Counted from the first letter of the stretch, positions 27,463 to 35,272 are shown. The stretch is 64,000 nt of DNA from Bradyrhizobium macuxiense (GCF_007993935.1 NZ_VITY01000015.1:55923-119922), one strand, 5' to 3'. The notes: generated by a model not told the origin, from the sequence alone. Numbers and translations: made by a program.

Positions 27463-27843
27463 CTACTTTCTCGGAAACAGCCGGTCGCGGATGTAGCGCG
27501 AGGTCGCCGTCAGGCGGATTCCGCGAGGCTTCTGCCAGGCGGCGCGGTCGATCTCCTTCTTGTCGCCGATCGCCAGCCGTCCCTTGGCATTCTTGGCGAT
27601 GAAGATCGCGTCGCTCATCCTGCGGCCGGAACGCTTGTTCTTGGCCGTCACTTCCTTCCAGAGGCTGAGCCGGCCGAGCTTGAGCTTCGGCAGCTCTTCC
27701 TTGATCTCGCGCTTGATGCAATCCTTCCCGGTCTCGCGCGCGCGCCTGCGGCCGCCGGGGAACATCCACAGCCCGTCAGATCGGCGTCGAACCAGAAGAA
27801 CCTTGCCGCGCTTCGCGGCAACCAGTTTGGAGGACTTGGTCAT
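27463..27843 (-). CDS. NUDIX hydrolase
   Basis: 126 residues. The NUDIX box is present as GGRRRARETGKDCIKREIKEEL (pattern G-x5-E-x7-RE-x2-EE) at about 30-51, giving a metal-dependent pyrophosphohydrolase acting on nucleoside diphosphate derivatives. The protein is very basic (many Lys and Arg). The gene is monocistronic, with a strong palindrome about 43 bases upstream of its ATG. The substrate is not predictable. Confidence 0.85.
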   Translation of the reverse strand: MTKSSKLVAAKRGKVLLVRRRSDGLWMFPGGRRRARETGKDCIKREIKEELPKLKLGRLSLWKEVTAKNKRSGRRMSDAIFIAKNAKGRLAIGDKKEIDRAAWQKPRGIRLTATSRYIRDRLFPRK

Positions 27844-27885
27844 GTACTGCGCAATGGTCGAAACAGAATCTGGTCCTATTCTAAT

Positions 27886-27905
27886 TTGTCTACTTGGGTA
27901 GACAA
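27886..27905. promoter_or_regulatory. Perfect dyad upstream of NUDIX gene, candidate operator
   Basis: TTGTCTAC-TTGG-GTAGACAA: two perfect 8-base arms around a 4-base centre, in an AT-rich patch 43-62 bases upstream of the NUDIX ATG. The size fits a TetR/MarR-type operator. No regulator gene is adjacent. The dyad is seen directly; the function is inferred. Confidence 0.45.
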
Positions 27906-28299
27906 GTTCTAACGGTGCATTGTTCCACAGCCATATGTCGGCTGTTTGTCTGCGTCAGCAGACTGCATTCGGAGCTTTGACGACGCGCATATCCGGTGAG
28001 GAGAAGGCGGCAAAATGACAGAGACCGTCAGCTGTGACGGTCTGTCGCGCCTTCGCTGCGTCCCGATGCTTTGCGCGCGTTCGCGTGATCCTCGGCCATG
28101 CGCGTTCGTCGGTGGCGGATCTCGCTGCATCGAACATCGTCACGTTGAGCTCACGACCATGATGATGTCAGCTGTTCCGGCGGAAGGAACTGCGCGTTTC
28201 GATGACACCATCCGCGACGACGGCTCCGCTGTCTGTCATCACTTGACTCGATGTTCTTGTTTTGTTCTAGTTGCCTTCCACCGTGAATAGGAGGCAGCC
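27906..28299. other. Intergenic region without supported gene
   Basis: Short open frames exist on both strands, but none has a good ribosome site with coding-like codon use. A perfect hairpin GACCGTCA-GCTG-TGACGGTC lies at 28023-28042; it lacks a following T-run. The region may hold the promoter for the 28300 gene. Confidence 0.4.
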
Positions 28300-28596
28300 A
28301 TGGACAACCGTATCAGCGAAATTCGCAGGCAGATCAGGGCGCTGCGCGTCAGCATGCTCGAGGCCGAGGCGATCATGCGACAGCAGATCAGCCGGGACGA
28401 GGACTGCGCCTTCGTCGCCGGGGACCTCCTGAAGATGCGGCTGGTGATGAGCCGTCTGGTCGAAGAGCGGGCCGTGCTCGGCGACCGCGACCCGATCATC
28501 GTGCATGCGAGCGTTGCTCCGCGCCGCCGGGCGGCGACACCCATCTTTCTTCGCGCGGCGAAGAAAGAACTCGTCGCCGGCGAAGCGCGTGCCTGA
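28300..28596 (+). CDS. Small hypothetical helical protein (98 aa)
   Basis: ATG 28300 with AATAGGAGGCAGCC as ribosome site. The first 60 residues are charged helix (MDNRISEIRRQIRALRVSMLEAEAIMRQQI) with a coiled-coil look. The C-terminus is basic. No family is recognised. It is the first of three overlapping small genes, so translational coupling is likely. Confidence 0.6.
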   Translation: MDNRISEIRRQIRALRVSMLEAEAIMRQQISRDEDCAFVAGDLLKMRLVMSRLVEERAVLGDRDPIIVHASVAPRRRAATPIFLRAAKKELVAGEARA

Positions 28597-28789
28597 TGAC
28601 GCCGTCAGGACGCAGCGGCTGCGCGCCGAGTTGCGCGCGCTCGATTCATCCGTGAACCGGCTCAGGCGTGCCGGGCGCGACAGTGCGTCTGCGCAGCTTT
28701 TGCTGTCGCGCAAGCGCGCCGAGCTGGAGGATGTGATTTGCCGGAGGAAAGATGAGAGAGCCGCTTCGGTATTTCCACGACAGCGATGA
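28589..28789 (+). CDS. Small hypothetical protein (66 aa), overlapping
   Basis: GTG 28589 lies 8 bases before the end of the previous gene in another frame. The product is helical and basic (RLRAELRALDSSVNRLRRAGRDSASAQLLLSRKRAELEDVI), resembling the coiled-coil character of its upstream neighbour, and codon use is coding-like. It runs 38 bases into the next gene. The start and the gene itself are only moderately supported. Confidence 0.4.
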   Translation: MPDDAVRTQRLRAELRALDSSVNRLRRAGRDSASAQLLLSRKRAELEDVICRRKDERAASVFPRQR

Positions 28790-28979
28790 TCATGCGCCCT
28801 GGATCAAGGCGCTGGCCGAGGTTCGGCACAGGGCAACGCGGGAAGGCTGGTGCTTTCACCACGTGCAGGCGATCATCGTCGCGATCGACCAGTATGCGGA
28901 GGCCGCGCTCGGCAACCGCGAGTTCTTCCTCAACCGGCCGCAGACCGTCGGCCCATTGCGGCGAGGCGAGGTGCCCTAG
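28752..28979 (+). CDS. Small hypothetical protein (75 aa)
   Basis: ATG 28752 preceded by CCGGAGGAAAG. The product MREPLRYFHDSDDHAPWIKALAEVRHRATREGWCFHHVQAIIVAIDQYAEAALGNREFFLNRP is compact with conserved-looking Trp, His and Asn residues. Similar proteins occur in Bradyrhizobium as unknowns (from memory). It begins inside the previous small gene, suggesting coupling. No function can be given. Confidence 0.6.
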   Translation: MREPLRYFHDSDDHAPWIKALAEVRHRATREGWCFHHVQAIIVAIDQYAEAALGNREFFLNRPQTVGPLRRGEVP

Positions 28980-28990
28980 CGTGTTTTCGA

Positions 28991-29079
28991 CCGGGCGATC
29001 CAGTACGCCGCGGCCGCTCGATTCAAGCACTGCTGCCTCTGGAATACTGGATCACCCGCTTTCGCCGAAAGCGGGTGAT
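28991..29079. repeat. Dispersed repeat with GATCCAGTA/TACTGGATC arms and a 13-bp hairpin
   Basis: GATCCAGTA near 28998 is mirrored by TACTGGATC near 29046. The right end carries the perfect hairpin ATCACCCGCTTTC-GCC-GAAAGCGGGTGAT (29051-29079). The hairpin could also stop transcription of the small-gene run, but no T-run follows. The composition is that of dispersed intergenic repeats in Bradyrhizobium. Confidence 0.5.
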
Positions 29080-29122
29080 GACACCGCGTGGCGTGAGACG
29101 ATGAATCGAGAACCATCCTCAT

Positions 29123-29264
29123 CGTCGTCCTGGCCTAGTGTGCAATTGCGCGCGGGAGCCAGGACCCATTACCCCAAATCTTAATTGATGCGCGACGCTG
29201 GGGCCGCGATCCCGTTCATCACCGAATTCGGTGGTTATGGGTCCTGGCTTTCGCCAGGACGACG
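29123..29264. mobile_element. MITE-like 142-bp element with terminal inverted repeats
   Basis: The perfect 11-base terminal inverted repeat CGTCGTCCTGG/CCAGGACGACG lies at 29123-29133 and 29254-29264. A second nested 13-base pair, AGCCAGGACCCAT/ATGGGTCCTGGCT, lies at 29157-29169 and 29237-29249. There is no coding capacity. The nested-arm layout suggests a non-autonomous miniature element. I recall similar GTCCTGG-type repeats in many Bradyrhizobium intergenic regions, but no second copy is seen in this window. Confidence 0.55.
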
Positions 29265-29444
29265 GCTGTGAATATGGACTCATCCGGGCTATCGGCCGGG
29301 ATGGTCAACCCGCCACGGCCGACATATCGTGACGATCCGCGGCCGAATCTGAGGCGGATCGTTCATCGCCGGGTCATCTACGTCAGGCCATCGTCAGCGC
29401 CGCGCCCGCGGGGCGGCGGCACACTTTTGCGGAGGAGGTTTCGG

Positions 29445-30242
29445 ATGATCAGGGGCTGGCAGATCGCGACGTCGGCGCTCGCCATCGTCGTGATGGTTGC
29501 AACGCTGGGCACAGAGGCGAACGCGGCGCAGTGCGGCAACGGGCCCGGCGGCTTCGAAGCCTGGAAGGGGCAGTTTGCCGGCGAGGCGAGGGCCAAGGGC
29601 CTCGGCGCCACCGCGATCGACGCGCTGATGCAGGCGCATTATGCCAGCGCGACGATTGCCGCGGATCGCGGCCAGCGCAGCTTCGGCCTGTCGCTCGAGC
29701 AGTTCATGGCCAAGCGGGGATCGGCGACCATCGTGGCGCGCGGCCGTTCGCTGAAGCAGTCGCAGGCGGCGATGTTCGCCTCGATCCAGCAGCGCTACGG
29801 CGTGCCGCCGGGACCGTTGATCGCGATCTGGGGCATGGAAAGCGGCTTCGGCAGCCAGCGCGGCAATCAGAACATGCTGTCGTCGATCGCAACCCTTGCC
29901 TATGACTGCCGGCGTCCGGAGTTCTTCACCGAGCAGCTCTATGCGGCGCTGAAGCTGATCGATCGCGGCAGCCTGTCCGGCAGCACGCGCGGCTCGATGC
30001 ATGGTGAGATCGGCCAGACCCAGTTCATGCCGAAGAACGTCCTCGCCTATGGTGTCGGCAATCTCGACGTCGCCGCCAATGCGCTGGCCTCGACGGCGAA
30101 TTTCCTGCGCGCCAATGGCTGGCGCGCCGGCGCGGGCTATCAGCCCGGGGAACCCAACTTCGCGGCGATCGAGGCATGGAACGCGGCAGGGGTCTATCAG
30201 AAGGCGATCGCCATCATGGGACGCCAGATCGACGGCCAATGA
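29445..30242 (+). CDS. Lytic murein transglycosylase (MltB/SLT_2 type)
   Basis: 265 residues from ATG 29445, chosen because GGAGGAGG precedes it and it begins a signal peptide (MIRGWQIATSALAIVVMVATLG...ANA). The frame is open 59 codons upstream, into repeat-like sequence. The catalytic Glu is in IWGMESGFGSQRGN (E132). The family landmarks STRGSMHGEIGQTQFMP and FLRANGWRAG follow. It would cleave peptidoglycan in the periplasm, forming anhydromuropeptides. It lacks the C-terminal peptidoglycan-binding domain of some relatives. Confidence 0.88.
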   Translation: MIRGWQIATSALAIVVMVATLGTEANAAQCGNGPGGFEAWKGQFAGEARAKGLGATAIDALMQAHYASATIAADRGQRSFGLSLEQFMAKRGSATIVARGRSLKQSQAAMFASIQQRYGVPPGPLIAIWGMESGFGSQRGNQNMLSSIATLAYDCRRPEFFTEQLYAALKLIDRGSLSGSTRGSMHGEIGQTQFMPKNVLAYGVGNLDVAANALASTANFLRANGWRAGAGYQPGEPNFAAIEAWNAAGVYQKAIAIMGRQIDGQ

Positions 30243-30339
30243 GCGCAGGGTCATGAGTAGGCCGGGTTCCTTCACCGCCTGTTAACGCAACGGTGCCCAG
30301 ATCGTTTGCGGTGAAACGGAGCAGGTGGAGACAGGCTCC

Positions 30340-30747
30340 ATGCTCAAGAACGGCACCTATGCGGCGTGGTTTCGCACGTCGCTCGCTGACGGCACCGGCA
30401 CCGTGCACGTCGCCGACGGCAGGCTGTGGGGCAGCGATGCCATCATGCGCTACAACGGCACCTATGAGATCGACGGCGAGCGCTTCTCGGTCGTCCTCAC
30501 CGCTACGCGGCACTCCGAAGGTCATCAGACCGTGTTCGGCACCGACGATCTCGTGGTGCGGCTCGAAGGACTAGCGAGCGGCACGATCGCGACCGCCACC
30601 GGCAGGGCCGACGCGGTGCCCGATCTCGCCTTCGAGGTGACGCTGATTCCGAGCCAGGACGTGACGCCCGAGCCGCCGGCGGAGCTGCCGATGCCGAAGT
30701 TCGATCCGAGCAAGCTGCCGAAATTGCCGAAGCGCTCCAGCCGCTGA
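30340..30747 (+). CDS. GrlR-family regulatory protein
   Basis: 135 residues from ATG 30340; an in-frame GTG lies five codons upstream. The sequence MLKNGTYAAWFRT..GTGTVHVADGRLWGSDAIMRYNGTYEIDGERFSVVLTATRHSEGHQTVFG fits the GrlR fold family, named for a negative regulator of type III secretion in enterobacteria. Rhizobial members are common and not tied to a secretion system here, so function is uncertain. The C-terminus is a proline/lysine tail that may be disordered. Confidence 0.7.
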   Translation: MLKNGTYAAWFRTSLADGTGTVHVADGRLWGSDAIMRYNGTYEIDGERFSVVLTATRHSEGHQTVFGTDDLVVRLEGLASGTIATATGRADAVPDLAFEVTLIPSQDVTPEPPAELPMPKFDPSKLPKLPKRSSR

Positions 30748-30755
30748 ACAAGTTG

Positions 30756-31142
30756 CTACGCGTCGCTCGGGCCTGCGGTCTCCGGAAACGCCGCGCCGGG
30801 GATAAAGAGCTTCAGCGCGCGAATCTCGTAGACGGCCGACGGGTTGACGCTGCGCAGGTCGCGCGCCGCGGCGATCGCCTCCGCCTCATCGGCGCAATTG
30901 ATCACGTAGAAGCCGAGCAGCTGCTCCTTGGTTTCCGCGAACGGGCCATCGATTACGACGCCGTGGCCCGGCCCGCGCAGGGTGCTGGCCTTGCGGGTCT
31001 CGCCGAGCCGCGCAGCCGGGCCGAGCCGGCCCTTCAGCCGTTGATGGACCTCGCGCAGACCCGCCATGACGGCTGCGTCCTCATCGGCATTCCACGACTT
31101 GACCTCGGCTTCGACGTGATAGGCCAGGATGGCATAAAGCAT
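30756..31142 (-). CDS. YCII-related (DGPF) domain protein
   Basis: 128 residues. Hallmarks are the N-terminal MLYAILAYHVEAEVKSW strand, VIDGPFAETKEQLLGFYVI (the DGPF motif) and DEAEAIAAARDLRSVNPSAVYEIRAL. Members have a ferredoxin-like fold; some fuse to sigma factors or act on small dienelactone-like substrates. No partner is adjacent, so no specific role is given. Convergent with the GrlR-like gene. Confidence 0.85.
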   Translation of the reverse strand: MLYAILAYHVEAEVKSWNADEDAAVMAGLREVHQRLKGRLGPAARLGETRKASTLRGPGHGVVIDGPFAETKEQLLGFYVINCADEAEAIAAARDLRSVNPSAVYEIRALKLFIPGAAFPETAGPSDA

Positions 31143-31195
31143 CTAGTGAACTCCTCATTTCTGCTGCGGCAGGCACTGACGCGCGATGATGTTCG

Positions 31196-31245
31196 AGCAT
31201 GATCTTCCCGGAAAAACCGCTTCGTGCTTTTCCGGATCATGCTCT
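31196..31245. repeat. Dispersed palindrome GAGCATGATC...GATCATGCTC
   Basis: Perfect 10-base arms at 31196-31205 and 31236-31245, with inner complementary CCGGAAAA/TTTTCCGG tracts. This is a short intergenic palindrome of the type found many times in Rhizobiales genomes. No gene is encoded. Confidence 0.6.
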
Positions 31246-31362
31246 AGGACGTCTCGCGCCCGCCCACGCCGACATTTCATGTGTAGCGGATCGGACCGAT
31301 TTTATGCTGCGACAAGGTATCCCGCGGGTCGCGGTGGCCGCGAATCGCGCCGCCCGAACAGC

Positions 31363-31395
31363 AAAAAGGCGCGGCGGAGTTGCTTCCGCCGCGCC
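31363..31395 (-). terminator. Rho-independent terminator of rreB
   Basis: On the minus strand GGCGCGGCGGA-AGCAAC-TCCGCCGCGCC is followed by TTTTT. The stem is a perfect 11 base pairs. It lies about 70 bases after the rreB stop and would give a transcript of about 165-170 bases from the proposed start. Confidence 0.8.
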
Positions 31396-31461
31396 CCCGA
31401 TTTTGATGTCTCGCTGGTCCAGGGCTGAGAGCGCCCCGATGCCAGGCTGATTGCTCAGCGC

Positions 31462-31506
31462 CTAGCGGGCGATCCCAGCGAGGTGACAGCGCTTGAGACA
31501 AGACAC
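31462..31506 (-). CDS. rreB: rreB: 14-residue peptide with extended Shine-Dalgarno
   Basis: The minus-strand GTG at 31506 opens a 14-codon frame (MSCLKRCHLAGIAR) ending in TAG. Two bases upstream lies AGAAAGGAGGTGATC (31523-31509), 15 bases fully complementary to the 3' end of 16S rRNA, extending to 17 with one G-U pair. Short gene length, GTG start, 17-base Shine-Dalgarno and a ~165-base mRNA are exactly the described features of rreB (ribosome-regulated expression in Bradyrhizobiaceae). That mRNA binds 30S subunits strongly, is poorly translated, and its stability depends on the ribosome. A sigma70-like promoter and a terminator bracket it here. Confidence 0.88.
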   Translation of the reverse strand: MSCLKRCHLAGIAR

Positions 31507-31540
31507 TAGATCACCTCCTTTCTTTGTTGATGGGACGAGC

Positions 31541-31569
31541 AATATAGGTGGCGAATCTGCCGCTGTTAA
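31541..31569 (-). promoter_or_regulatory. Promoter of rreB
   Basis: Minus strand: TTAACA (31569-31564) as -35, a 17-base spacer, and TATATT (31546-31541) as -10. The predicted start near 31534 together with the terminator at 31363 gives about 165-170 bases, in agreement with the known rreB mRNA length. Confidence 0.65.
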
Positions 31570-31699
31570 GGCCGCCATCCGGCCGCTCCGCGCCAGGAAC
31601 CGGGCGGAATACGTGGGCATATTGCCGTGGACCTGTGCACAAGGACGCCCGCCGAGGCGGTTGAGGCGGCCGTCCGGCCGTGTTAGGGGATCGTCCGAT

Positions 31700-31773
31700 G
31701 CGGGTGTAGCTCAATGGTAGAGCAGCAGCCTTCCAAGCTGAATACGAGGGTTCGATTCCCTTCACCCGCTCCA
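31700..31773 (+). tRNA. tRNA-Gly (anticodon TCC)
   Basis: 74 bases including encoded CCA. The acceptor GCGGGTG pairs with CACCCGC. The D arm contains AGCTCAATGGTAGAGC. The anticodon arm is CAGCC-TTCCAAG with TCC in the loop, and the T arm is GAGGG-TTCGATT-CCCTT. All four arms close normally, so it is an intact gene. The TCC anticodon reads GGA/GGG glycine codons. Confidence 0.95.
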
Positions 31774-31987
31774 GTCTTTTCAACCACTTGCGGCACGGTC
31801 TCGACACCATTCGGGCAAAGGTGCTGCTGCTCCCTCGGACATAATCCGCGCCTTGGTTCGCCTCGCGCGATGCCAGGCAGACCACGCCGAGTGCCTGGCG
31901 GGGCGCGCTGCAACGGCGCGCGGCATCCGTATTGAACTCGGCCCGAGACGGCGGCGACCAACTGTTGGCAGACTGGAGGACCACGAC

Positions 31988-32137
31988 ATGCCCGACTGGA
32001 TTCTCGCGCCGATTTGTGTGCTCGCACTGGGCGGCTTTATCTGGTTCGCGTTTCGACAGGGGTTCAGGGTCAAGCCCGACGAGAGCAACCGCGACCATCC
32101 GACTTTGCCGCTTGGGCCGGACGGGTCGTGGCGCTGA
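31988..32137 (+). CDS. Small single-pass membrane protein (49 aa)
   Basis: ATG 31988 with CTGGAGGACC upstream. MPDWILAPICVLALGGFIWFAFRQG forms one transmembrane helix, followed by a short charged, proline-containing cytoplasmic tail. Small proteins of this shape are frequent next to tRNA genes in Bradyrhizobium (impression only). Function unknown. Confidence 0.6.
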   Translation: MPDWILAPICVLALGGFIWFAFRQGFRVKPDESNRDHPTLPLGPDGSWR

Positions 32138-32445
32138 GGGCGGTACCGGGCGAGCGGCGTTGCCATACCGTGTGGCCCATGGCCGTGTGAGATCGTCAGT
32201 GGGCCGAGGGCGCCAAGGTATCAATGGCGTCGTTTGCGGTCGGCGATCCTACATCCTTTGGAGTATGCCGATCGTCACGTGAACTTTCTGGCCCGCTGTG
32301 TAGACCTAATGGCTACCGGGATTTTGCATTTCCTTCCTGGGGCTAGAGCCGACGCCGTCCGCATGCATTTTAAGCGGGCGGTGTTGTGCTGATGTTGAAT
32401 CACCGCCCCGTCGCATCATCCCGCTCCCGCGCGCGGAGGCGGCCC
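32138..32445. other. Intergenic region without supported gene
   Basis: No frame with convincing coding texture was found. The region includes some AT-richer sequence near 32280-32340 (GGGATTTTGCATTTCC) and probably carries the promoter of the tiny gene at 32446. Confidence 0.35.
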
Positions 32446-32535
32446 TTGAAGCGAATACCCACGAGCGAAGCGATCATCACCATCGCCTTGTTGGTGATGT
32501 TCGCGCTCGTGATCTGGTTTGGCGCCATGCCCTGA
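32446..32535 (+). CDS. Very small membrane peptide (29 aa)
   Basis: TTG 32446 with GCGGAGGCGG as ribosome site. The product MKRIPTSEAIITIALLVMFALVIWFGAMP is a single transmembrane helix with a short positively charged start, ending in TGA at 32533-32535. The size is below usual annotation limits. Third-position GC is high, supporting translation. No function is known. Confidence 0.4.
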   Translation: MKRIPTSEAIITIALLVMFALVIWFGAMP

Positions 32536-32557
32536 GCCCCCGGGGCGCCGCCCCCTG

Positions 32558-33973
32558 TCAGGGGAGCGAAACTACTCGCAGATTGTTGGTGCTTCCCGCC
32601 TGCCCGAAGGGAATGCCGGCGACGACGACCAGCAGGTCGCGGCTTGACGCAAACTGCTCCGCGCGCGCGAGCGCCGTCGCGCGCTCGACCATCTCCTCAT
32701 AGCTCCCGACATCGTCGGAAAGCACACTGTGAGCGCCCCAAAGCAGGCACAGGCGGCGGGACACTTCGCGGCTTGGGGTGATGGCGAGGATCGGCAGGCT
32801 CGGCCGCTTGCGCGCGACGCGTGCGGCGGTGGTGCCGCTCGACGTGTAGGCCACGATGGCCGCGGCGTGAACCACGGAGGCGAGGTCGGCGGCGGCCGTT
32901 GCGACGGCATGCGGCGGCGTCTGCTCCTCGCCGGGCTGGGTCGCCTCGACGATGGAGCGGTACATCTTGTGCTGCTCGGTGCTGCGGATGATGCGATCCA
33001 TCATCTCGACGGCCTCGCGCGGATAGCGGCCCGTTGCGGATTCCGCCGACAGCATCACGGCGTCCGCGCCATCGTAGATGGCGGTCGCAACGTCGGAGAC
33101 TTCCGCGCGCGTCGGAGTGGGCGCGGCGACCATGGAGTCCAGCATTTGCGTGGCGACGATCACCGGCTTCACCGCGAGACGGCACGCCCGCACCAGCTCC
33201 TTCTGACGCCCCGGCACGTCCTCATCCGGAATTTCGACGCCGAGATCTCCGCGCGCAACCATGATGGCGTCGCACAGCTGGATGATGTCGTCGATCCGCT
33301 CGAGCGCTGCCGGCTTCTCGATCTTGGCCATCAGGCCGGCGCGGTCGCCGACGAGGCCTCTCGCCTCGATGATGTCGGAGGGTTTTTGCACGAACGACAA
33401 GGCGACCCAATCGACGCCGAGCTTCAGCCCGAACTCCAGATCGAGACGATCCTTGGTGGTGAGCGGCGAAAGATCGAGCACCGTTCCCGGCAGATTGACG
33501 CCCTTGTGGTTCGAGATCGTGCCACCGACGATCACCTTGGCTTCGATGAAATCGTCACCGAGCCCGGCGACGCGAACGCGGACCCGGCCGTCGTCGATCA
33601 GAAGGTCGTGGCCGGGGGCGACCGCGGCAAAGATTTCCCGGTGCGGGAGCGGTATAGAGGTTCGGTCGCCCTCCGATCCGGACAGCACGAACCGGATGGT
33701 CTCTCCGGCCGCCACGGCGATCTTTCCATCGCGCAAGGTGCCGACGCGGATTTTCGGACCCTGGAGGTCCATCAGAATGCCGATCGGCCGGCCGATCTCC
33801 TGTTCCAGCCGTCGGATCGCGGCGTGGACGGTTGCGTGGTCGCTCTGGGTTCCGTGACTGAAGTTCAGACGGAACGTATCGACGCCTGCCAGCAGCAGCG
33901 CCTTGAGCATCTCGGGGGAACTGCTCGCTGGGCCGACGGTTGCGACGATCTTGGCCCGTCGATGACGACGCAT
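32558..33973 (-). CDS. pyk: Pyruvate kinase
   Basis: 471 residues, full family length. Catalytic landmarks are KIVATVGPASSSPEML, FRLNFSHG, the metal/phosphoenolpyruvate site MVARGDLGVEIP and VIVATQMLDSM. The C-terminal regulatory domain has YTSSGTTAARVARKRP. It transfers phosphate from phosphoenolpyruvate to ADP. Its position three bases after the glycerate kinase stop (same strand) makes it the last step of glyoxylate to glycerate to pyruvate in one operon. This is a common pyk-ttuD pairing. Confidence 0.95.
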   Translation of the reverse strand: MRRHRRAKIVATVGPASSSPEMLKALLLAGVDTFRLNFSHGTQSDHATVHAAIRRLEQEIGRPIGILMDLQGPKIRVGTLRDGKIAVAAGETIRFVLSGSEGDRTSIPLPHREIFAAVAPGHDLLIDDGRVRVRVAGLGDDFIEAKVIVGGTISNHKGVNLPGTVLDLSPLTTKDRLDLEFGLKLGVDWVALSFVQKPSDIIEARGLVGDRAGLMAKIEKPAALERIDDIIQLCDAIMVARGDLGVEIPDEDVPGRQKELVRACRLAVKPVIVATQMLDSMVAAPTPTRAEVSDVATAIYDGADAVMLSAESATGRYPREAVEMMDRIIRSTEQHKMYRSIVEATQPGEEQTPPHAVATAAADLASVVHAAAIVAYTSSGTTAARVARKRPSLPILAITPSREVSRRLCLLWGAHSVLSDDVGSYEEMVERATALARAEQFASSRDLLVVVAGIPFGQAGSTNNLRVVSLP

Positions 33974-33976
33974 GGG

Positions 33977-35272
33977 TCACCTCATTGCTGGCTTGCCGGC
34001 CGCAATCAGCACGGCTCTGACATCGTTGACATTGGTAAGCGTTGGCCCGGTGCGCACGAGGTCTCCAAGGCGGTCGAAGAAGCTGTAGCTGTTATGGGCC
34101 GCCAAATAGGCCCGTGCGTCGAGACCGCTCGCGGCGGCGCGCCGCAGCGTATCCGGACCGATCAAAGCGCCGGCAGCATCTTCCGTTCCATCAATTCCAT
34201 CGCTGTCGCCCGCAATCGCCCAGATATCCGCCGCGCCGGACAGGGCGACGGCAAGCCCGAGCAGGAATTCGGTGTTGCGGCCGCCGCGCCCCGCCGGGCC
34301 GCGCCCGATCGTCACTGTCGTCTCTCCGCCGGACAGCAGCACGGCAGGAGCAGGGCCGGGCTGCGCGTGCTGCGCGACCGAGCGGGCGATGCCCGCCATC
34401 ATGGTTCCAAGTTCGCGAGCCTCGCCTTCGATTGCGTCGCCAAGGATGATCGGATTGAGGCCTTCATCCCGGGCCGCGCGCCCTGCAGCGTCCAGCGCGA
34501 GGGACGGCGCCGCGAGGATGCGGACATCGGCATCGATCTCGCCGGGTTTCGGCGTTTCGTCGGCGTGCGCGAGCACAAGCTGGGCTGCTTCCGGCAACTC
34601 GATTGCAAAGCGGCGGATGATCTCTTGCGCGTCGGCTTTTGTGCTGGGGTCCGGGAGCGTGGGACCGGAGGCGATCGGCGCCGGGTCGTCGCCGGGAATG
34701 TCGGAAATCACCAGCGTCGTGACGTGGGCGGGACGGGCGGCGAGCGCCAGCCGTCCGCCCTTGATCGCCGACAAATGCTTGCGGACGATGTTCATCTCGG
34801 CGATCGTCGCGCCGCTCGCAAGCAGTGCACGGTTGACCGCCTGCTTGTCGGCGAGCGTCATCGGGGATGCGGGAAGGGTCATCAGGGCCGAGCCGCCGCC
34901 GGACATCAGGGCGATGACGAGATCGTCTGCTGAAAGTCCCTCGACGGCGCGCAGCATGCGAAGGGCGGCGGCCTTGCTCGAGTCATCCGGAACGGGGTGA
35001 GATGCCTCGAGCACGTCGATGCGGCCCGCGGGAACCGAATGGCCGTGGCGCGTCACCACGACACCGGAAAGGTCGACGTCAGGCCATGCCGCGTCGAGGC
35101 CGGCGGCCATCGCGGCCGAAGCCTTGCCGGCGCCGATGACAATGCATCTGCCCTTCGGCTTTGCCGGCAGGGCGCGTGCGATGGTCATCCTTGGATCGGC
35201 GCTGGCGATGGCCGCATCGAAGATCTTCCGGAGCGCAGTCCGAGCGCGCAAGTCCGTCCCTGTGTCGCTCAA
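33977..35272 (-). CDS. ttuD: Glycerate 2-kinase (TtuD/GckA type, MOFRL family)
   Basis: 431 residues. GKASAAMAAGLD and ALMSGGGSAL at about 50 and 115 are nucleotide/substrate loops of the class II glycerate kinases. NIVRKHLSAIKGGRLA follows near 160. The C-terminal MOFRL domain carries AVLLSGGETTVTIGRGPAGRGGRN and WAIAGDSDGIDGTEDAAGA. It phosphorylates D-glycerate, the product of tartronate semialdehyde reductase encoded at 42934. The gene directly precedes pyk. Older annotations call this family hydroxypyruvate reductase. Confidence 0.9.
   Translation of the reverse strand: MSDTGTDLRARTALRKIFDAAIASADPRMTIARALPAKPKGRCIVIGAGKASAAMAAGLDAAWPDVDLSGVVVTRHGHSVPAGRIDVLEASHPVPDDSSKAAALRMLRAVEGLSADDLVIALMSGGGSALMTLPASPMTLADKQAVNRALLASGATIAEMNIVRKHLSAIKGGRLALAARPAHVTTLVISDIPGDDPAPIASGPTLPDPSTKADAQEIIRRFAIELPEAAQLVLAHADETPKPGEIDADVRILAAPSLALDAAGRAARDEGLNPIILGDAIEGEARELGTMMAGIARSVAQHAQPGPAPAVLLSGGETTVTIGRGPAGRGGRNTEFLLGLAVALSGAADIWAIAGDSDGIDGTEDAAGALIGPDTLRRAAASGLDARAYLAAHNSYSFFDRLGDLVRTGPTLTNVNDVRAVLIAAGKPAMR

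Noticed and set aside
28015..28290. Possible 91-codon gene
   Set aside because: No ribosome site, irregular codon use and a hairpin inside its start; not supported.
31277..31501. Minus-strand open frame of 74 codons overlapping rreB
   Set aside because: It runs through the rreB terminator and has no ribosome site; rreB explains the region.
32729..34933. Plus-strand open frame of about 734 codons opposite pyk and ttuD
   Set aside because: Covers two well-recognised minus-strand enzymes and has no recognisable domain.
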